Below, one piece after another: positions 1 to 10,795 of a stretch of DNA of 64,000 nucleotides. The stretch's first letter is position 1, and each line of letters begins with the position of its first letter. Position numbers and translations under genes: made by a program. Source of the DNA: Hydractinia symbiolongicarpus (Eukaryota; Cnidaria; Hydrozoa; Anthoathecata; Hydractiniidae); assembly GCF_029227915.1 (NCBI RefSeq), contig NC_079880.1, forward strand, positions 32,359,501-32,423,500. Direction: 5' to 3'. The notes below the pieces were generated by a model. It was given only the letters and a program-made list of their open reading frames with translations, did not search any database and had not been told where the DNA came from.

Positions 1-329
1 TTTTAAGGGAAAGACGATATTTAAAATGTGTAACTCTTGTAGGCCAACTTTTTGATATTTCAGAATAAAATACTGAATAATCACTCAAAATAATCACTTA
101 TAAGATGTACATATTTAAGACGCGTTATTTCTGACATTGTTATTATCCGTGTTGTGACTGTCAGTGTTGTAACTGTCGGTGTTCTTACTGTCGGTTTTGT
201 GAGTATTGGTGTTGTGAGTGTCGATGTTGTGAGTGTCGTTGTTGTAACTTTTTATCAACTAGATTTTGCACCTTGCATGCTGTTCTTTATTATTTTGTGT
301 AAGATTTGTGTGGAGGATTTAATGCGATT
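1..329. other. AT-rich sequence without recognised gene
   Basis: Apart from the 15-bp minisatellite, nothing recognisable is visible before the first Helitron end. The left boundary of the first Helitron copy could not be placed, so part of this stretch may belong to it. Confidence 0.4.
151..248. repeat. 15-bp minisatellite
   Basis: About six and a half head-to-tail copies of a 15-bp unit close to GTTGTGAGTGTCGGT, with a few substitutions per copy and no length change. Because the period is a multiple of three, one frame stays open with a five-residue valine-rich repeat. I see no initiation context or homology and do not call it a gene. Confidence 0.85.
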
Positions 330-471
330 TGACATTTGATAATTGGTGTAAAACTTTCAGAACATTTTTTTTTTGTAAATGCATTGCTGGCGTCAGCAAA
401 ACATCTAAAGCAACCTATTTTTTCATTGGCCTTTTGGCTAAGTGGATTTTTCCACGGGCCTTATCGACTAG
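330..471 (+). mobile_element. 3' end of a non-autonomous Helitron
   Basis: The stretch ends with GCTGGCGTCAGCAAAA at about 390, a five-base-pair hairpin (GTGGA, TTTT loop, TCCAC; 442-455) and then CTAG at 468-471. A short hairpin 10-15 bases upstream of CTAG is the standard Helitron 3' terminus. The same terminus closes the neighbouring copy (1192-1195) and the autonomous element (10327-10330). The 5' end of this copy is not resolved. The base after CTAG is not host DNA: the next Helitron starts immediately. Confidence 0.75.
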
Positions 472-1195
472 TCTATATAATAATACGCCTGTTCCGTGTC
501 TCTGTGACAGGCAAAGTGGATGTCTTCATTTTCCTTTGATATTGCCGAAAAATGCATGTCTAATATGGTAAATATTCAGACATTACGGCGCGACGTCAAT
601 AACACCACTTTAACGTCAATATCCTATATTAAATTAATGAAGCCATTACAGTGCACCTAAAACTTTGAGGCTAAATAACTTAGAAACGAGTTAGTGACGT
701 CAATGATTTTTCACCGCGTGGGTAACTAGGGACCACCTTGGACCAATTTGGGTAAGTTTCCCAAACCTGGGTCCCCGAATCCGTTTTGGAATGGACGGGT
801 TGATGACGTCATCAAAAAATCTTCAAACCCTAATATCTCTGCAACCGTTTGTCAAAGATATATGATCCTATGCATTTTCTTGATCATCGTTTCAAGGTCT
901 ATACGATGAAGGTAACAGGGATATAAATTTCTGAAAATTTTTTTTTGCGTTTTAACGGGCCATTGCTGACGTCAGCAAAATTTTAAAACCCTTTTATGTC
1001 TTTTGTTGTTCGTAGAAAAGTTATGATCCTATATTATTTTGATCAGCGTTTCAACCTCTACACGTCACAGGCAACGAATAAACTAAATTTCGCCAATTTT
1101 TTTTTTTTTTGGATTTGCAATGCTGACGACAGCAAACCAACATTTTCAATGTCCTATTGCCTAAGTGGATTTCTCCACGGGTCTTTATCGACTAG
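472..1195 (+). mobile_element. Non-autonomous Helitron, 724 bp, in tandem
   Basis: It begins TCTATATAATAATACGCC directly after the CTAG of the preceding copy and ends with a hairpin (GTGGA, TTTC loop, TCCAC near 1165-1177) and CTAG at 1192-1195. It has no coding capacity. Two related modules lie inside, at about 825-985 and 990-1135. Each has an ATATCTC-like start, a core near 'tatgatcctat...ttgatcagcgtttcaa', and a TGCTGACG(T/A)CAGCAAA end. One such module lies in the next copy and one at the end of the autonomous Helitron at 10330, which is therefore the likely source of transposase. A strand-transfer mechanism through a circular or rolling-circle intermediate would explain the tandem arrangement; this is inference. 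Confidence 0.8.
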
Positions 1196-1766
1196 TCTAT
1201 ATAATAATACGCCAGTTCCGTGTGTCTGTGACAGGCAAAGTGGATGTGTTCATTTTTCTTTGATGTTGCCGAAAAATGCATGTCTATTACGTTAAATTTT
1301 CTGACGTTACGGCGCGACGTCAATAACACTACTTTAACGACAATATGCTATATTAAATTGATGAAGCCATTACAGTGCACTTTAAAACTTTGAGGCCAAA
1401 TAACTTGGAAACGAGGTGGTGACGTCAATGATTTTTCACCGCGTGGGTAACTACGGACCACCTAGGACCAATTTGGGAAATTTTCTCAAACCTGGGTCCC
1501 CGAATCCGTTTCGGAATGGACGGGTTGATGACGTCATCAAAAATCATTTAAACCACGATATCTCCGTAACCGTTTATCACAGATACATGATCCTATACAT
1601 TTTCTTGATCAGCGTTTCAAGATCTATACGATGAAGGCAACAGGCATACACATTTCTAAAAAAAATTGTGTTCTGACAGGTCTCTGCTGACGTCAGCAAA
1701 ATTTAAATGACGGTTGTTTTTCTCTGTTATCCTGCCTAAGTGGATTTTTCCACGGGCCTTATCGAC
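1196..1766 (+). mobile_element. Non-autonomous Helitron with lost 3' CTAG
   Basis: It starts with the same TCTATATAATAATACGCC as its left neighbour and keeps about 350 bases of close similarity, then one internal module instead of two, then the hairpin at about 1739-1753 and 'ggccttatcgac'. The expected CTAG is replaced by 'cacatt', so the right end is mutated or was resolved onto other sequence. It is about 150 bp shorter than the 724-bp copy, and the difference is close to one module. Confidence 0.75.
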
Positions 1767-2822
1767 ACATTACTTTTACACATTACTTTTAAGTATGGTC
1801 AACGAAATAATGATATTTGGTCAACGAAATTGTTGAGCCATCCAAGAGAATCTGGTCTGTGTTTTACAGGCATTTGTTTAAAGGTTAGTTGCTTAAAACA
1901 CGCACATACCTCGTCAGGAATCCCGATATCCCGATATCGATATCTGAGAAATAAATTGAAAGATAATTATAAATATTTATGTAAATCCTGATTATAAATT
2001 TTATTATAGAATTGTGATACTTTGCAAAGAGAAAAAAGGAGAATTTGGCCTGCCAAACTAGTACACACTTCAATTGTATTTTGAAGCCTTTCTTTTTGCG
2101 CCGTAGCCTTTTTTTTGTAAACAAATTTTGAGTAATGAGCACGAAGCCGTACAGGATAACTGTATATTTCTTATAGGTAAATTTCTTATAGGTAAACCAT
2201 AGTCGTTATATAATCTAACCGCACCCCTGGGTCTATTTTATAAAAACTATAAATGCAATAACTTTTGAATGTTGTTATGGCATGCTCTTAGACTAATGTT
2301 ATGGAATGGGTATTAAAGCTTGTTTTGTATTAGTTACAATTTCTAAGTTAAAGAGTTTAGGCTTGTTAAAGGAGGCCGACAAAATGTTATGAAAAAAAAA
2401 AGATTTTGACCAAATAATAAAGAAATTCTTTATTAAAAAAATGGAATCAAAGGCTGTGCACAAAATACAAAAAATTCAGAGCAACTGAAAATGTTTTAGG
2501 TTAAAGTTTAGTTAAGCTCTACCCAACACATTTTGATCCAATGACCCGGTTTAACGAGAGTTAATCCCCTGCACAATACACCAGACATAATTTATTGTAA
2601 ATATTAGTTTTGTGCCACAAAGACAATCCTGTGAAAAATGATACTTCACCTCTGTTAGAGCTAAAAATTTGGTGATATAAGTATTCACTTAAAAAAATTT
2701 ATGCTTTGATTGGAATAAAAACACATGCTGGACATTTTGACACAATATGCTGCCATTGCTAAAGCTGTTTACCCGTGATTAAAATGATGTTAAAATGATT
2801 AACGTGATTAAAATAAAGTAAA
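1767..2822. other. No gene seen
   Basis: AT-rich sequence with no coding stretch that I recognise. A 14-base direct duplication containing 'tttcttataggtaaa' lies at about 2167-2196. Confidence 0.5.
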
Positions 2823-3471
2823 TCTATTCGTCGGAAGTTTCCCTTGACGACGAAAGCGGAAGGAAGTAGGTTTTTTGCTACATGCATTTACAAATATCAA
2901 AGAAATACATAATTTATATGTTGTAACACGTTCTCTATTTTGGTTTAAGCGTGAAAAAAAGTTAAAAGTGCAGTTAGAGATACTTCAGAGATACTTCATC
3001 AAAATAATCAAGTTATAGCTAGCTTAGCTATATACATTTTTAAAAGCAGTTTTTAGTAAGTAACCTATCTAGGTTTTCTATAATTTTATAATATAGCTGG
3101 CTAGCTAACCAGTTGATAATTTCCTTTGTCTTTTTGTCAAGTATAAAGACGAAACGACGGAGGTTAGTGACAACAGTATAAAAAGTGAGCAATTTTAAAT
3201 TTATCTTTAGCTAAACTTTTTAAACTTTTTAAGGATAATGATACTAATTGTGCAAGAAATTGACAAAACAAACCTATTCTTCAAACCCTTATAAACAAAA
3301 TGTTCTTGCTCAATGCTTGGTTTTTTTGGAGAATACATTCATTTGTTTATTACAAGGAAATGTTTCCCAAATTGCAGTACAATATTTGGAAATAGCTACT
3401 CGGCAAAGTTTAACTGTTTTCTTATTTTATTTTTTAGAATTTGTGGTAACTAGGTTGTGTATTTTTCTCCA

Positions 3472-4508
3472 ATGTCAAACCCGTTAGAAAGTAGTAATAA
3501 CACTAACAACCCTGTACGTGGTTTTAGGCTTTTTAATAATGCTGGTAGGTTTGTCTTGCAACGCCTTGGAAATAATCAGAGGTTAGTAGGTCTCATTATG
3601 GGCCAAATGCCAGCTCAACATGTTGAACTGGCACATGAGGTGCAGTTAAATCTCATACCACGTGCATCAATTAATGATGATGTGTCTTTAGCTAGACGTA
3701 GATTTGAACAACGTGTTGCATGTTTGCGTTGTACTGAAACTGTTGACCAAGTCAACAGCAGGCGTCATAGTGATGCTGTAAGGCAGGCAGCAGTTAGTTA
3801 TGCTGAAAGTAACGAGCAAGCTGCCAATAGGCGTGCTCAAGATGCTGAAAGTCAAGCTGCTGCACGTCGTTTAAAAAATACTGATCACGCTGTGAATAGA
3901 CGTGCTCGAGATGCTGAAAGGCAATCTGCTGCACGTCGTTTAGAAATTACTGATCACGCAGCCAATAGACGTGCTCGAGATGCTGAAAGGCAAGCTGCTG
4001 CACGACAAAGGCAGGATTTCGAGCAGGTTGCAAATAGAAGACAGGCAAATGCACAACGACATCTTGCTGTTCGTGCTCGCAGAAATGCCCCATATTTTAA
4101 TGTTGCACGTCAACATGTATTGTCTAATGTTTATTATTTAGGTATTATGGGCAAAAATTGTGAGTATTGTCAAGCTGTAAAGTTTAAAAATGAAGATTGT
4201 TTCAAATGCTGTCATAACGGCAAAGTCGCACTTGATAATTCGTCTCCTTACCCTGAGCAGCTAAGGCAACTGTTAGCAAATAGTGATACTGCTCAGGCAC
4301 GGAATTTTCAAGCCAATATACTTTAGTATAATAGTGCAGTTTCGTTTGCTTCATTTGGAGCACATCTTCGTCCTTCCCCTGGCCGTGGACCACCATACTT
4401 TCGTATCTGCGGTCAAATATGGCATCGTGTTGGGGACCTTCACCCTCCTGAGGGCCAAACTCCTGTTTTTAACCAACTTTATATTTATGAAGCAGGTAGA
4501 GCACTTAA
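3472..4508 (+). pseudogene. Helitron Rep/helicase, N-terminal region
   Basis: I place the start at ATG 3472 (MSNPLES). Residues from about 75 to 200 form four or five arginine/alanine-rich repeats of about 20 residues (patterns such as AANRRARDAE), typical of the N-terminal region of animal Helitron proteins. A cysteine-rich module follows (CEYC...CFKCCHNGKV, about 4159-4230), with the conserved FQANI segment. TAG at 4324-4326 interrupts the frame, but the downstream sequence continues in the same frame with the family segment FASFGAH...FRICGQIWHR...QLYIYE up to 4504. There the frame meets the TTAA insertion. The role in life would be DNA binding for rolling-circle transposition. Confidence 0.85.
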
Positions 4509-5521
4509 GGTTACTGTAAAGGAAACAATTTTTTTTTTAGGTTTTTTGCAAAAAATTCATGACATACAGAAAAACAAATCTCTTTCCAATGACATATTTT
4601 ATATTCTATGAAAATATTTGGAACATCCCTTTTTTCTGGAAAAAGCCTTTTTAGAGGTGTTATATCCTTCACACCTTTGAAAAAATATGTGCAAAATGAG
4701 TTGAGCATATTTTTTGTAAACATTATGCATAATATGGAACTCCCGTATAAAAATATGCATAATAATATTTTTTAGATGGTTTACTTTCACTATCGAATTA
4801 AAAAAAAATCAAAGTTAAGGAGTATGCATATAAGCTGCCTCCTGTAAACCTGACTTCTGTCTATTAATAATTCTGAGCGCGTTCACGCATATTCAGCATA
4901 AAGAAAAAGTTCGCACTTCTATCATCTTTCTGCATACTCAGTTCACACATTTTTATAACACCTACGAAAATGTTTAAAAACAAATATCTCGTTAGTAAAT
5001 TTTCGCCTACATGCCTTTCGTTTGTGGTCTCCTTTTCCGAAAGCTTCCCATTGGCTCATTGAAATTTTCGGTAATGAAAAGCTGTATAAATTATGCACAA
5101 AAGGTTCCCGGATTTTTTTGTATAAATTACTGATTAGCGAACTATGACGACAGAAAGAAAAAAATATGCATTTTTTTGAATGATTATATATAATTACAAA
5201 TAATTTCATAACAACGTTATTAGAAAAAAACCCGGCAACCTTTTTGAATTTAATTCGTGCTGAATATAATGGTGCGAAAACGGGAAGTCTGCGACCACGC
5301 GTTCGGAAAAAGAAGCCATTTTAAAACGTACGGTGAAAAAAAATTGGTGTGTGTTTATTTCATTATATTTTCTTTTTGGAAAATTACCATGTCACGAAAA
5401 TAACACCATCAAAAAAGTCTTTCATCAAGCATTCAGAAACAAAAAAATATAACAGTATTGATAAATTATAAGGGTTTTTCTGAGACTACTCATCAAGTGA
5501 GTTTTTTCCTTTACAGTAACC
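4509..5521. mobile_element. TIR element in TTAA site inside Helitron ORF
   Basis: The ends are a perfect 17-bp terminal inverted repeat: GGTTACTGTAAAGGAAA at 4509-4525 and its complement at 5505-5521. TTAA flanks it on both sides (4505-4508 and 5522-5525) as target duplication. The interior is AT-rich without a transposase, so it is a 1013-bp non-autonomous element. TTAA suggests piggyBac-type mobilisation, but the termini do not match a piggyBac end that I know. Removing the element plus one TTAA takes out 1017 bases, 339 codons, and leaves the Helitron frame intact across the junction. An intron was considered because the right end looks like a splice acceptor; the inverted repeat and TTAA argue against it. 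Confidence 0.88.
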
Positions 5522-7413
5522 TTAATGAAAAAATGGCACGTCCTGAAAATAATGGCTGTAGAGAAGACGTGATGCAAACTGTTCAAGATGTAATGAACAG
5601 TGTTAGCCCCTTTTCTGCTGCATACAGGTACATGGCTGAAGTGGAAGCTGATGAAATAGTTCGGGCAGCAGCTGAAAACCGTGTCCCATCAGAAGTACGC
5701 ATGTGCATGAGAGTTGGCAGTGATCGAGGGCAACACAACTTGCCACATCATGACGAAGTAGCCGCAGTTTTTGTTGGCCAAGATGGAGCTCCTCCTGGAA
5801 ACAGGGATATTGTTACCTACCTACGTGGAGGCAATTTGCAAAATATTTCTACGTTATCTGCAAATTTAGAACCAATGGTTTATCCTAACAACTCAAATGA
5901 CATTCGTGCGAATCAAACAAACCTGCGTGTTGACAGTTATGAAAGTTTAGCTGACCACTTGAATGCACGAGCTGAAGAGCGAGGCCTTAAACCCGGACGT
6001 ATTGTTGTCCTTCCTTCAAGTTTTCAAGGAAGTCCACGTGCCATGGTTTAAAACTATCAAGATGCTATGGCTGTCATTGGTAAATATGGAAAACCAGATT
6101 TTTTTCTGACTTTTACCTGCAATCCAAAATGGCGCGTGATTACAGAACATTTGTTTGTAGGCCGACATGCACATGATCGCCCTAATTTAGTTTCTCGAGT
6201 TTTTAAATTGAAACTACATGAACTCCTAAAAGATGTTACTGAAAGGGGTGTTTTAGGTAAAACTGTATCACATGTTTATGTTATAGAATTTCAAAAGAGG
6301 GGTTTACCTCATTGTCATTTGTTACTTTATTTAGACCCCAATGATAAACTTCGGGATGCAGATGACATAGACAGGGTTATTTCAGCGGAAATTCCTAATC
6401 AACAGGAACAACCTGAGCTGTTTGAAATTATTCGGTCGTGTATGATTCATAGACCATGTGGCTATCTGAATCCTAATTCCAGGTGTATGGAGGATTGTTT
6501 GCACAAAATACTTCCCAAAAAAAAATTTGTGTCTACCGTTGCTGGCGTTGATGGATATCCATTGTATAGATGTCGTAATAATGGAATACATATCAATGTC
6601 AATAATGTTGACGTAGATTGCACATATAAACTCGGAGGCTTGCATGTCTGTTTAATCTGTTAAATACCTTTATAATATATTTATAAAGGTCATGATTATG
6701 CCAACACTGAGATCAATGAACATATTAATCACGATGAGGTACAGACGTTTTTAGACACTAGGTATGTCAGTGCACCAGAAGCAGTATGGCGTCGTTTTGA
6801 AATTAAAATGCATGAGCAATCTCATGTTGTCCATACACTTACAGTGCACTTGCCTAATAACCATATTGTTTACTTTCAGCAAGGCCAGGCTGAAGAAGCT
6901 GTGTTCAGGGCTGCAAACCAAACCACAAAATTAACATCTTGGTTTGTGCTAGATGGAGAGAATCATAATGCTCGCCAATATTTGTTTCCAGGCATTCCTC
7001 TTCATTTCGTTTTCAATAATGCCAGGAAAGTTTGGACACCCAGGCAAAACTTTAATTTTAAAATTGTCTCCAGAATGTATAGTGTGAGTCCTCGCGCAGG
7101 TGAGCTCTTTTATTTACGTACGCTATTATTGCATACGCGTGGTGTAAAATCTTATGAAGATTTAAGAACTGTGGATGGTAATGTGGCTGAAACATTTCGT
7201 GAAACCTGTTTATTGCGTGGACTCCTGCAAGATGATACTGAATGGAACAATACTTTGCAGGAAGCTGCCAACTTTCAGATGCCTCGACAATTTAGACAAT
7301 TTAGACAACTGTTTACTTATCCACTGTGGGAATTTCTTCTTCGCCAAATGAATGAGGATCAGTCTGAGTACAGGGTACTTCAAGGTATTCATTCTGTACT
7401 AAGACAATTATAA
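5522..7413 (+). pseudogene. Helitron Rep (HUH/Y2) nuclease region
   Basis: Downstream of the insertion the frame resumes with the conserved DEVAAVFVGQDG and PPGNRDI segments (about 5750-5810). About 80 family residues are then missing near 5890, before LPSSFQGSPRAM. TAA at 6049 interrupts. The Rep core follows: GKPDFFLTFTCNPKW, then GLPHCHLLLYL with the metal-binding HxH at 6310-6318, and CGYLNPNSRCM. The two-tyrosine motif lies at 6662-6690. Both Tyr codons are present (6665-6667 and 6676-6678), but a single-base loss between them puts them in different frames. The 6808-7413 stretch continues with the post-Rep linker (ARQYLFPGIPLHF, RMYSVSPRAGELFYLR). In intact elements this domain nicks DNA and performs strand transfer. 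Confidence 0.88.
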
Positions 7414-7473
7414 ATAAATAAAAATTATAATTAAATTTTAAATAAATCTCTGATTTTAATCTTCCAAATTTAG

Positions 7474-8934
7474 ATGAAATACCTCCAGCTGAAAACATTG
7501 ACGTAGCTGTGGAGGCTGAAATAGCTTCTCAACTGAGGGCTCAGCTTACTTAAGAACAGACAGCACTGGCTGATGCAGTTATAGAGGCTGTTGTGAATGT
7601 TGCAAACAATACGGCCCAAAATAACTGTTTGTTTTATTTAGAAGGTGCTGGTGGCAGTGGTAAAACCTTCACTTATAATTACCTTATTTCTGAACTTTCA
7701 GGTAAAGGCTTTCAAGTTGGAACTGCTGCATTTACTGGTATAGCAGCAACTCTTTTGAAAAACGGTACCACCATACATAAACTGTTTCGATTACCAGTTC
7801 CTATTTTAGAAAACAGTACATGCAGCATAACTCCAGTGTCTGCTTATGTTTCAGAGCTACGAGAAAAAAATCAATTTCTACTTGATGAATCTTCCATGAT
7901 TCCTAAGCATGCTTTCCATGCAATAGATCGTCTTCTTAAAGACATTTGCAATAATGAATTTCCATTTGGAGGTAAAGTTGTTCTTTGAGGTGGTGATATT
8001 CCACAGTTATTGTCTGTTGTCAGAAAAGGAAGACCAATTGAGATTGTTGACATGTGCTTAAAAAGTTCTCCTCAATGGCACTTGGTAACAGAATTTAAAT
8101 TAACTCGCAGCATGAGAACGAGACCAAGAGAACAAGAATTTGCTGCATGGCTACTGCAACTTGGGAAAGGTGTTTTACCTATTCGAGAACAACCACCATT
8201 CTAAGGTGCAATTGAGGTGCCATCTAATTGTGTGTTGCAACAAAACAATGTATTGTTGATGCTTTGTTTAGGGATTTTCCCCCAGAAAATATGGCATCAT
8301 CTGTAATACTAACACCTACAAATGATGATTAACTTATCATTAATGATCAGGTGTTGGCGTTGTTGCCAGGTAAAGAAAAAATTTATTTCAGTGCAGATGA
8401 TGTTGTTTGTGATGATGAAGAGGAACGGAATCAATATCCGGTAGAATTTTTAAATAGTATCACACCCTAGGTATGCCTCCTCATTGTCTTAAATTAAAAT
8501 CTGGTGCTATCGTTATGTTAAGAAACATAAACATAAATAAAGGCTTATGTAATGGCACTCACCTAATTGTAAGACATCTTCACAACAATTGTGTGGATGC
8601 TGAATTACTTACTGACAATGCTATTGGTGATCGGGTACTTATTCCAAGGTTGCAACTTGCACCTTCAGATACAGGTATGCTTTTTGTTTTGTGTCGCACA
8701 CAGCTTCCACTAAGGCTCTTTTATGCTATGACAAACAAGGCACAAGGTCAATCTTTTGAGGTTGGTATATTGTTGCGCATGCCATGTTATTCTCATGGCC
8801 AGTTATATGTTGCTTTTTCTAGAGCAAGAGCGTTTAAAGATGTTAAAGTTAGCATTATCCCTACCTTCAAACAAGGATGCATTGATGGGAAATGGTATAC
8901 TCCAAATGTGGTTTATCGCCAAATTCTGAATTGA
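7474..8934 (+). pseudogene. Helitron PIF1-type helicase region
   Basis: The SF1B helicase half of the Helitron protein. Walker A GAGGSGKT is at 7644-7667 and the Walker B equivalent LLDES at about 7881-7895. Further conserved pieces are AAFTGIAA, GGDIPQLLSVV, and at the C-terminus RLFYAMTNKAQGQSFE and GQLYVAFSRAR (8725-8835), as in PIF1 helicases. Breaks: TAA at 7551-7553 before the Walker A, TGA at 7986-7988 inside the motif III region, TAA at 8202-8204, a scrambled stretch 8205-8470, and TAG at 8468-8470. A short AT-rich piece at 7414-7473 with a 'ccaaatttag' end separates it from the Rep half and could be a small intron. Confidence 0.88.
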
Positions 8935-10090
8935 GAATATTTTTCTTACCATTTAAATCAGAGCATGTATATATTACATTATTCAGCACACTTTTATCGT
9001 CTATATGTCCACATGTTATGTACAACCTTGCTGACGTGGACGTTATAGGTGCGTCGTGCTATTGTACACTATTTGTGCGTCTGTCAGTCCTACTGTACAG
9101 GGACATGAGAACAGATGTATTAGTGGTTTTTAATTACAATGACATGTCAATGCAGCATAAAAATCATTTGAAGTGTCATTTTACTTGGCTATATGTTGCT
9201 CCTTAAATTACGGTATACTTTTAAAATTTTTTTAAAAGAAATGATATTTTGCATATTTTTTTATCTGCCAATTTTTAAAAATTTTATTGAAAAAAATATC
9301 AAATCTTGCAATTTTCCGCCCCTATTATCAATAAAATTGAAACCTATCAATTCCACCTGTGCATTGTAAACACGAAGCTTATACTCTTCTGATACAATGT
9401 TGGCAACATATGACCAAATCTATAGTATTTTTTTCTAAACATTATAATGTTTAACGTTTTTTAAGACTCACATAAAAATACTCCATGTATTTTTTTCCGG
9501 CATTATTGAATTTAAGAGTAGTAGATTTTTTTATTTCATAGTTTTGTTTTTGACTTTTGGTTTATAGTTAATCTTTTTTGCCTTGATTGAGGAGTTTCAC
9601 CAAGTTTGCATATTTTTACTTTTCAGTTTTGTGATTGTAAGTATTTCATCTTTAGTTTTCTTAAGTTTTTTGTCATATTATCTATTTATGTTTTTCTAAC
9701 AGTTGCGTTTTTTTCTTTTTAGGTGAAGCACAAAGTCCCATGGCTTGCCTTCCCGTGGCGTGCTTAGTTACGTGAATTATTTCTATCCTAAAAGAAATAA
9801 TTCACAAACTAAAAGTCAGTTTTTATAAAAGTTACAACCTTAATCCCAGTTCCCACTTATTTATTTATTTGTTTAATAAATTAATTGTAATTGTAAATTT
9901 GTTTGTTATTTTGTTAATTTTGTAGGTTTAATTATTTATTGTAAATAGGTTAATTCATTTAAATTATTTATGAAATTTTATTTTTTAAATTAGCATAAGT
10001 TATCATATTATGTCTATTCATGTTATGTATTCTGACAATAGTTGTACTTAGCCATAATTAATAGTTTAGTCACATTCCACATGAGTTTCA
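8935..10090. other. 3' non-coding part of the Helitron
   Basis: Strongly AT-rich, T-biased sequence after the helicase stop. I see no gene. It leads into the conserved 3' subterminal module at about 10110-10300. Confidence 0.6.
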
Positions 10091-10300
10091 GTTTTCATAG
10101 CCACATTTCCTTTATACGTCAGCAAAATTTTCAAGCCCTTATATCTCATTAGCCACTTATCAAAAGCACATAATCATATACATTTTCTTGGTCAGCAGTG
10201 TAAGCTCTACACAATAGAAGCAACGTGAAATCAAGGTTCTAAATTTTTTTTGAGGATGGGTTGCTGACGTCATCAAAATTCAAAATTTTATCCTGCCTCA

Positions 10301-10330
10301 GTGGATTTTTCCACAGGTTTTATCGACTAG
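10301..10330 (+). repeat. Helitron 3' terminal hairpin and CTAG
   Basis: GTGGA at 10301-10305, TTTT loop, TCCAC at 10310-10314, 12 bases of spacer, CTAG at 10327-10330, and T after it. The same layout closes the copies at 471 and 1195. In Helitrons this hairpin is the transposition termination signal. Confidence 0.9.
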
Positions 10331-10605
10331 TAGAATAAAATAAAAAGGTGATAAAGTTCTAACTTAAATTTAAAATATATAATGCAAATAAAAATAAAGG
10401 AGCAAAACAGAAGTGTACACATAAGCACAACAAACACATGCTTTTCAATGTTGTACACCGTGATGTGAAGCTGCTGACCGAAAAGACTCAGTTATATCAT
10501 ATGTACGATTACTTACATTATTGATTATAAATGGGATGAGTTACACATCATATGACTTTAAAACCATAAATATCGACAAATAGAAGTATTACAGAAACAA
10601 CATAC

Positions 10606-10795
10606 TTATTACAGCCCCAAGCAAACAGTGAACCAGATATAGTTAGTGACATTGTATGGCATCCACCAGCAACTACTTGAATTACAGGACAATTTAACAG
10701 AGATTGCACGATAGTAGGTGAGGTATTCTTGTCACCCTTAACCCCTGTTCCAAGTTGTCCAAACTCATTACCACCCCACGAGAAAATAACACCAC
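10606..10795 (-). CDS. HERC-like exon 5
   Basis: Acceptor TTCTAG|G, donor AATAA|GTATGT. It encodes GGVIFSWGGNEFGQLG, then TSPTIVQSLL, VVAGGCHTMSL and SGSLFAWGCN, very like the third and fourth HERC4 blades. It ends in phase 2. The next exon must lie beyond the Helitron, left of the window, since no further RCC1 signature appears on this strand. Confidence 0.82.

Larger units (their letters stand above)
2823..10330 (+). mobile_element. Autonomous-type Helitron, decayed
   Basis: The element carries a Rep/helicase reading frame in its middle and the diagnostic 3' end: hairpin GTGGA-TTTT-TCCAC at 10301-10314 and CTAG at 10327-10330 followed by T. Its last 200 bases resemble the internal module of the small Helitrons at 472-1766. 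The 5' end is less certain. The best candidate is TCTATTCGTCGG at 2823, preceded by A and followed by an inverted pair TTCGTCG/CGACGAA. This gives the expected A|TC...CTAG|T context and a length of about 7.5 kb. The ORF contains at least five stops or frameshifts, an internal deletion and a nested 1-kb element, so it cannot make an intact protein. Confidence 0.8.

Noticed and set aside
154-339. Valine-rich 61-residue protein
   Set aside because: Result of a 15-bp tandem repeat whose period is a multiple of three.
4516-5516. Intron inside the Helitron ORF (GTAAAG donor, TTTCCTTTACAG acceptor)
   Set aside because: The same bases form a perfect 17-bp inverted repeat with TTAA on both sides, and splicing at these sites would not keep the frame, while exact removal of the TTAA-bounded element does.
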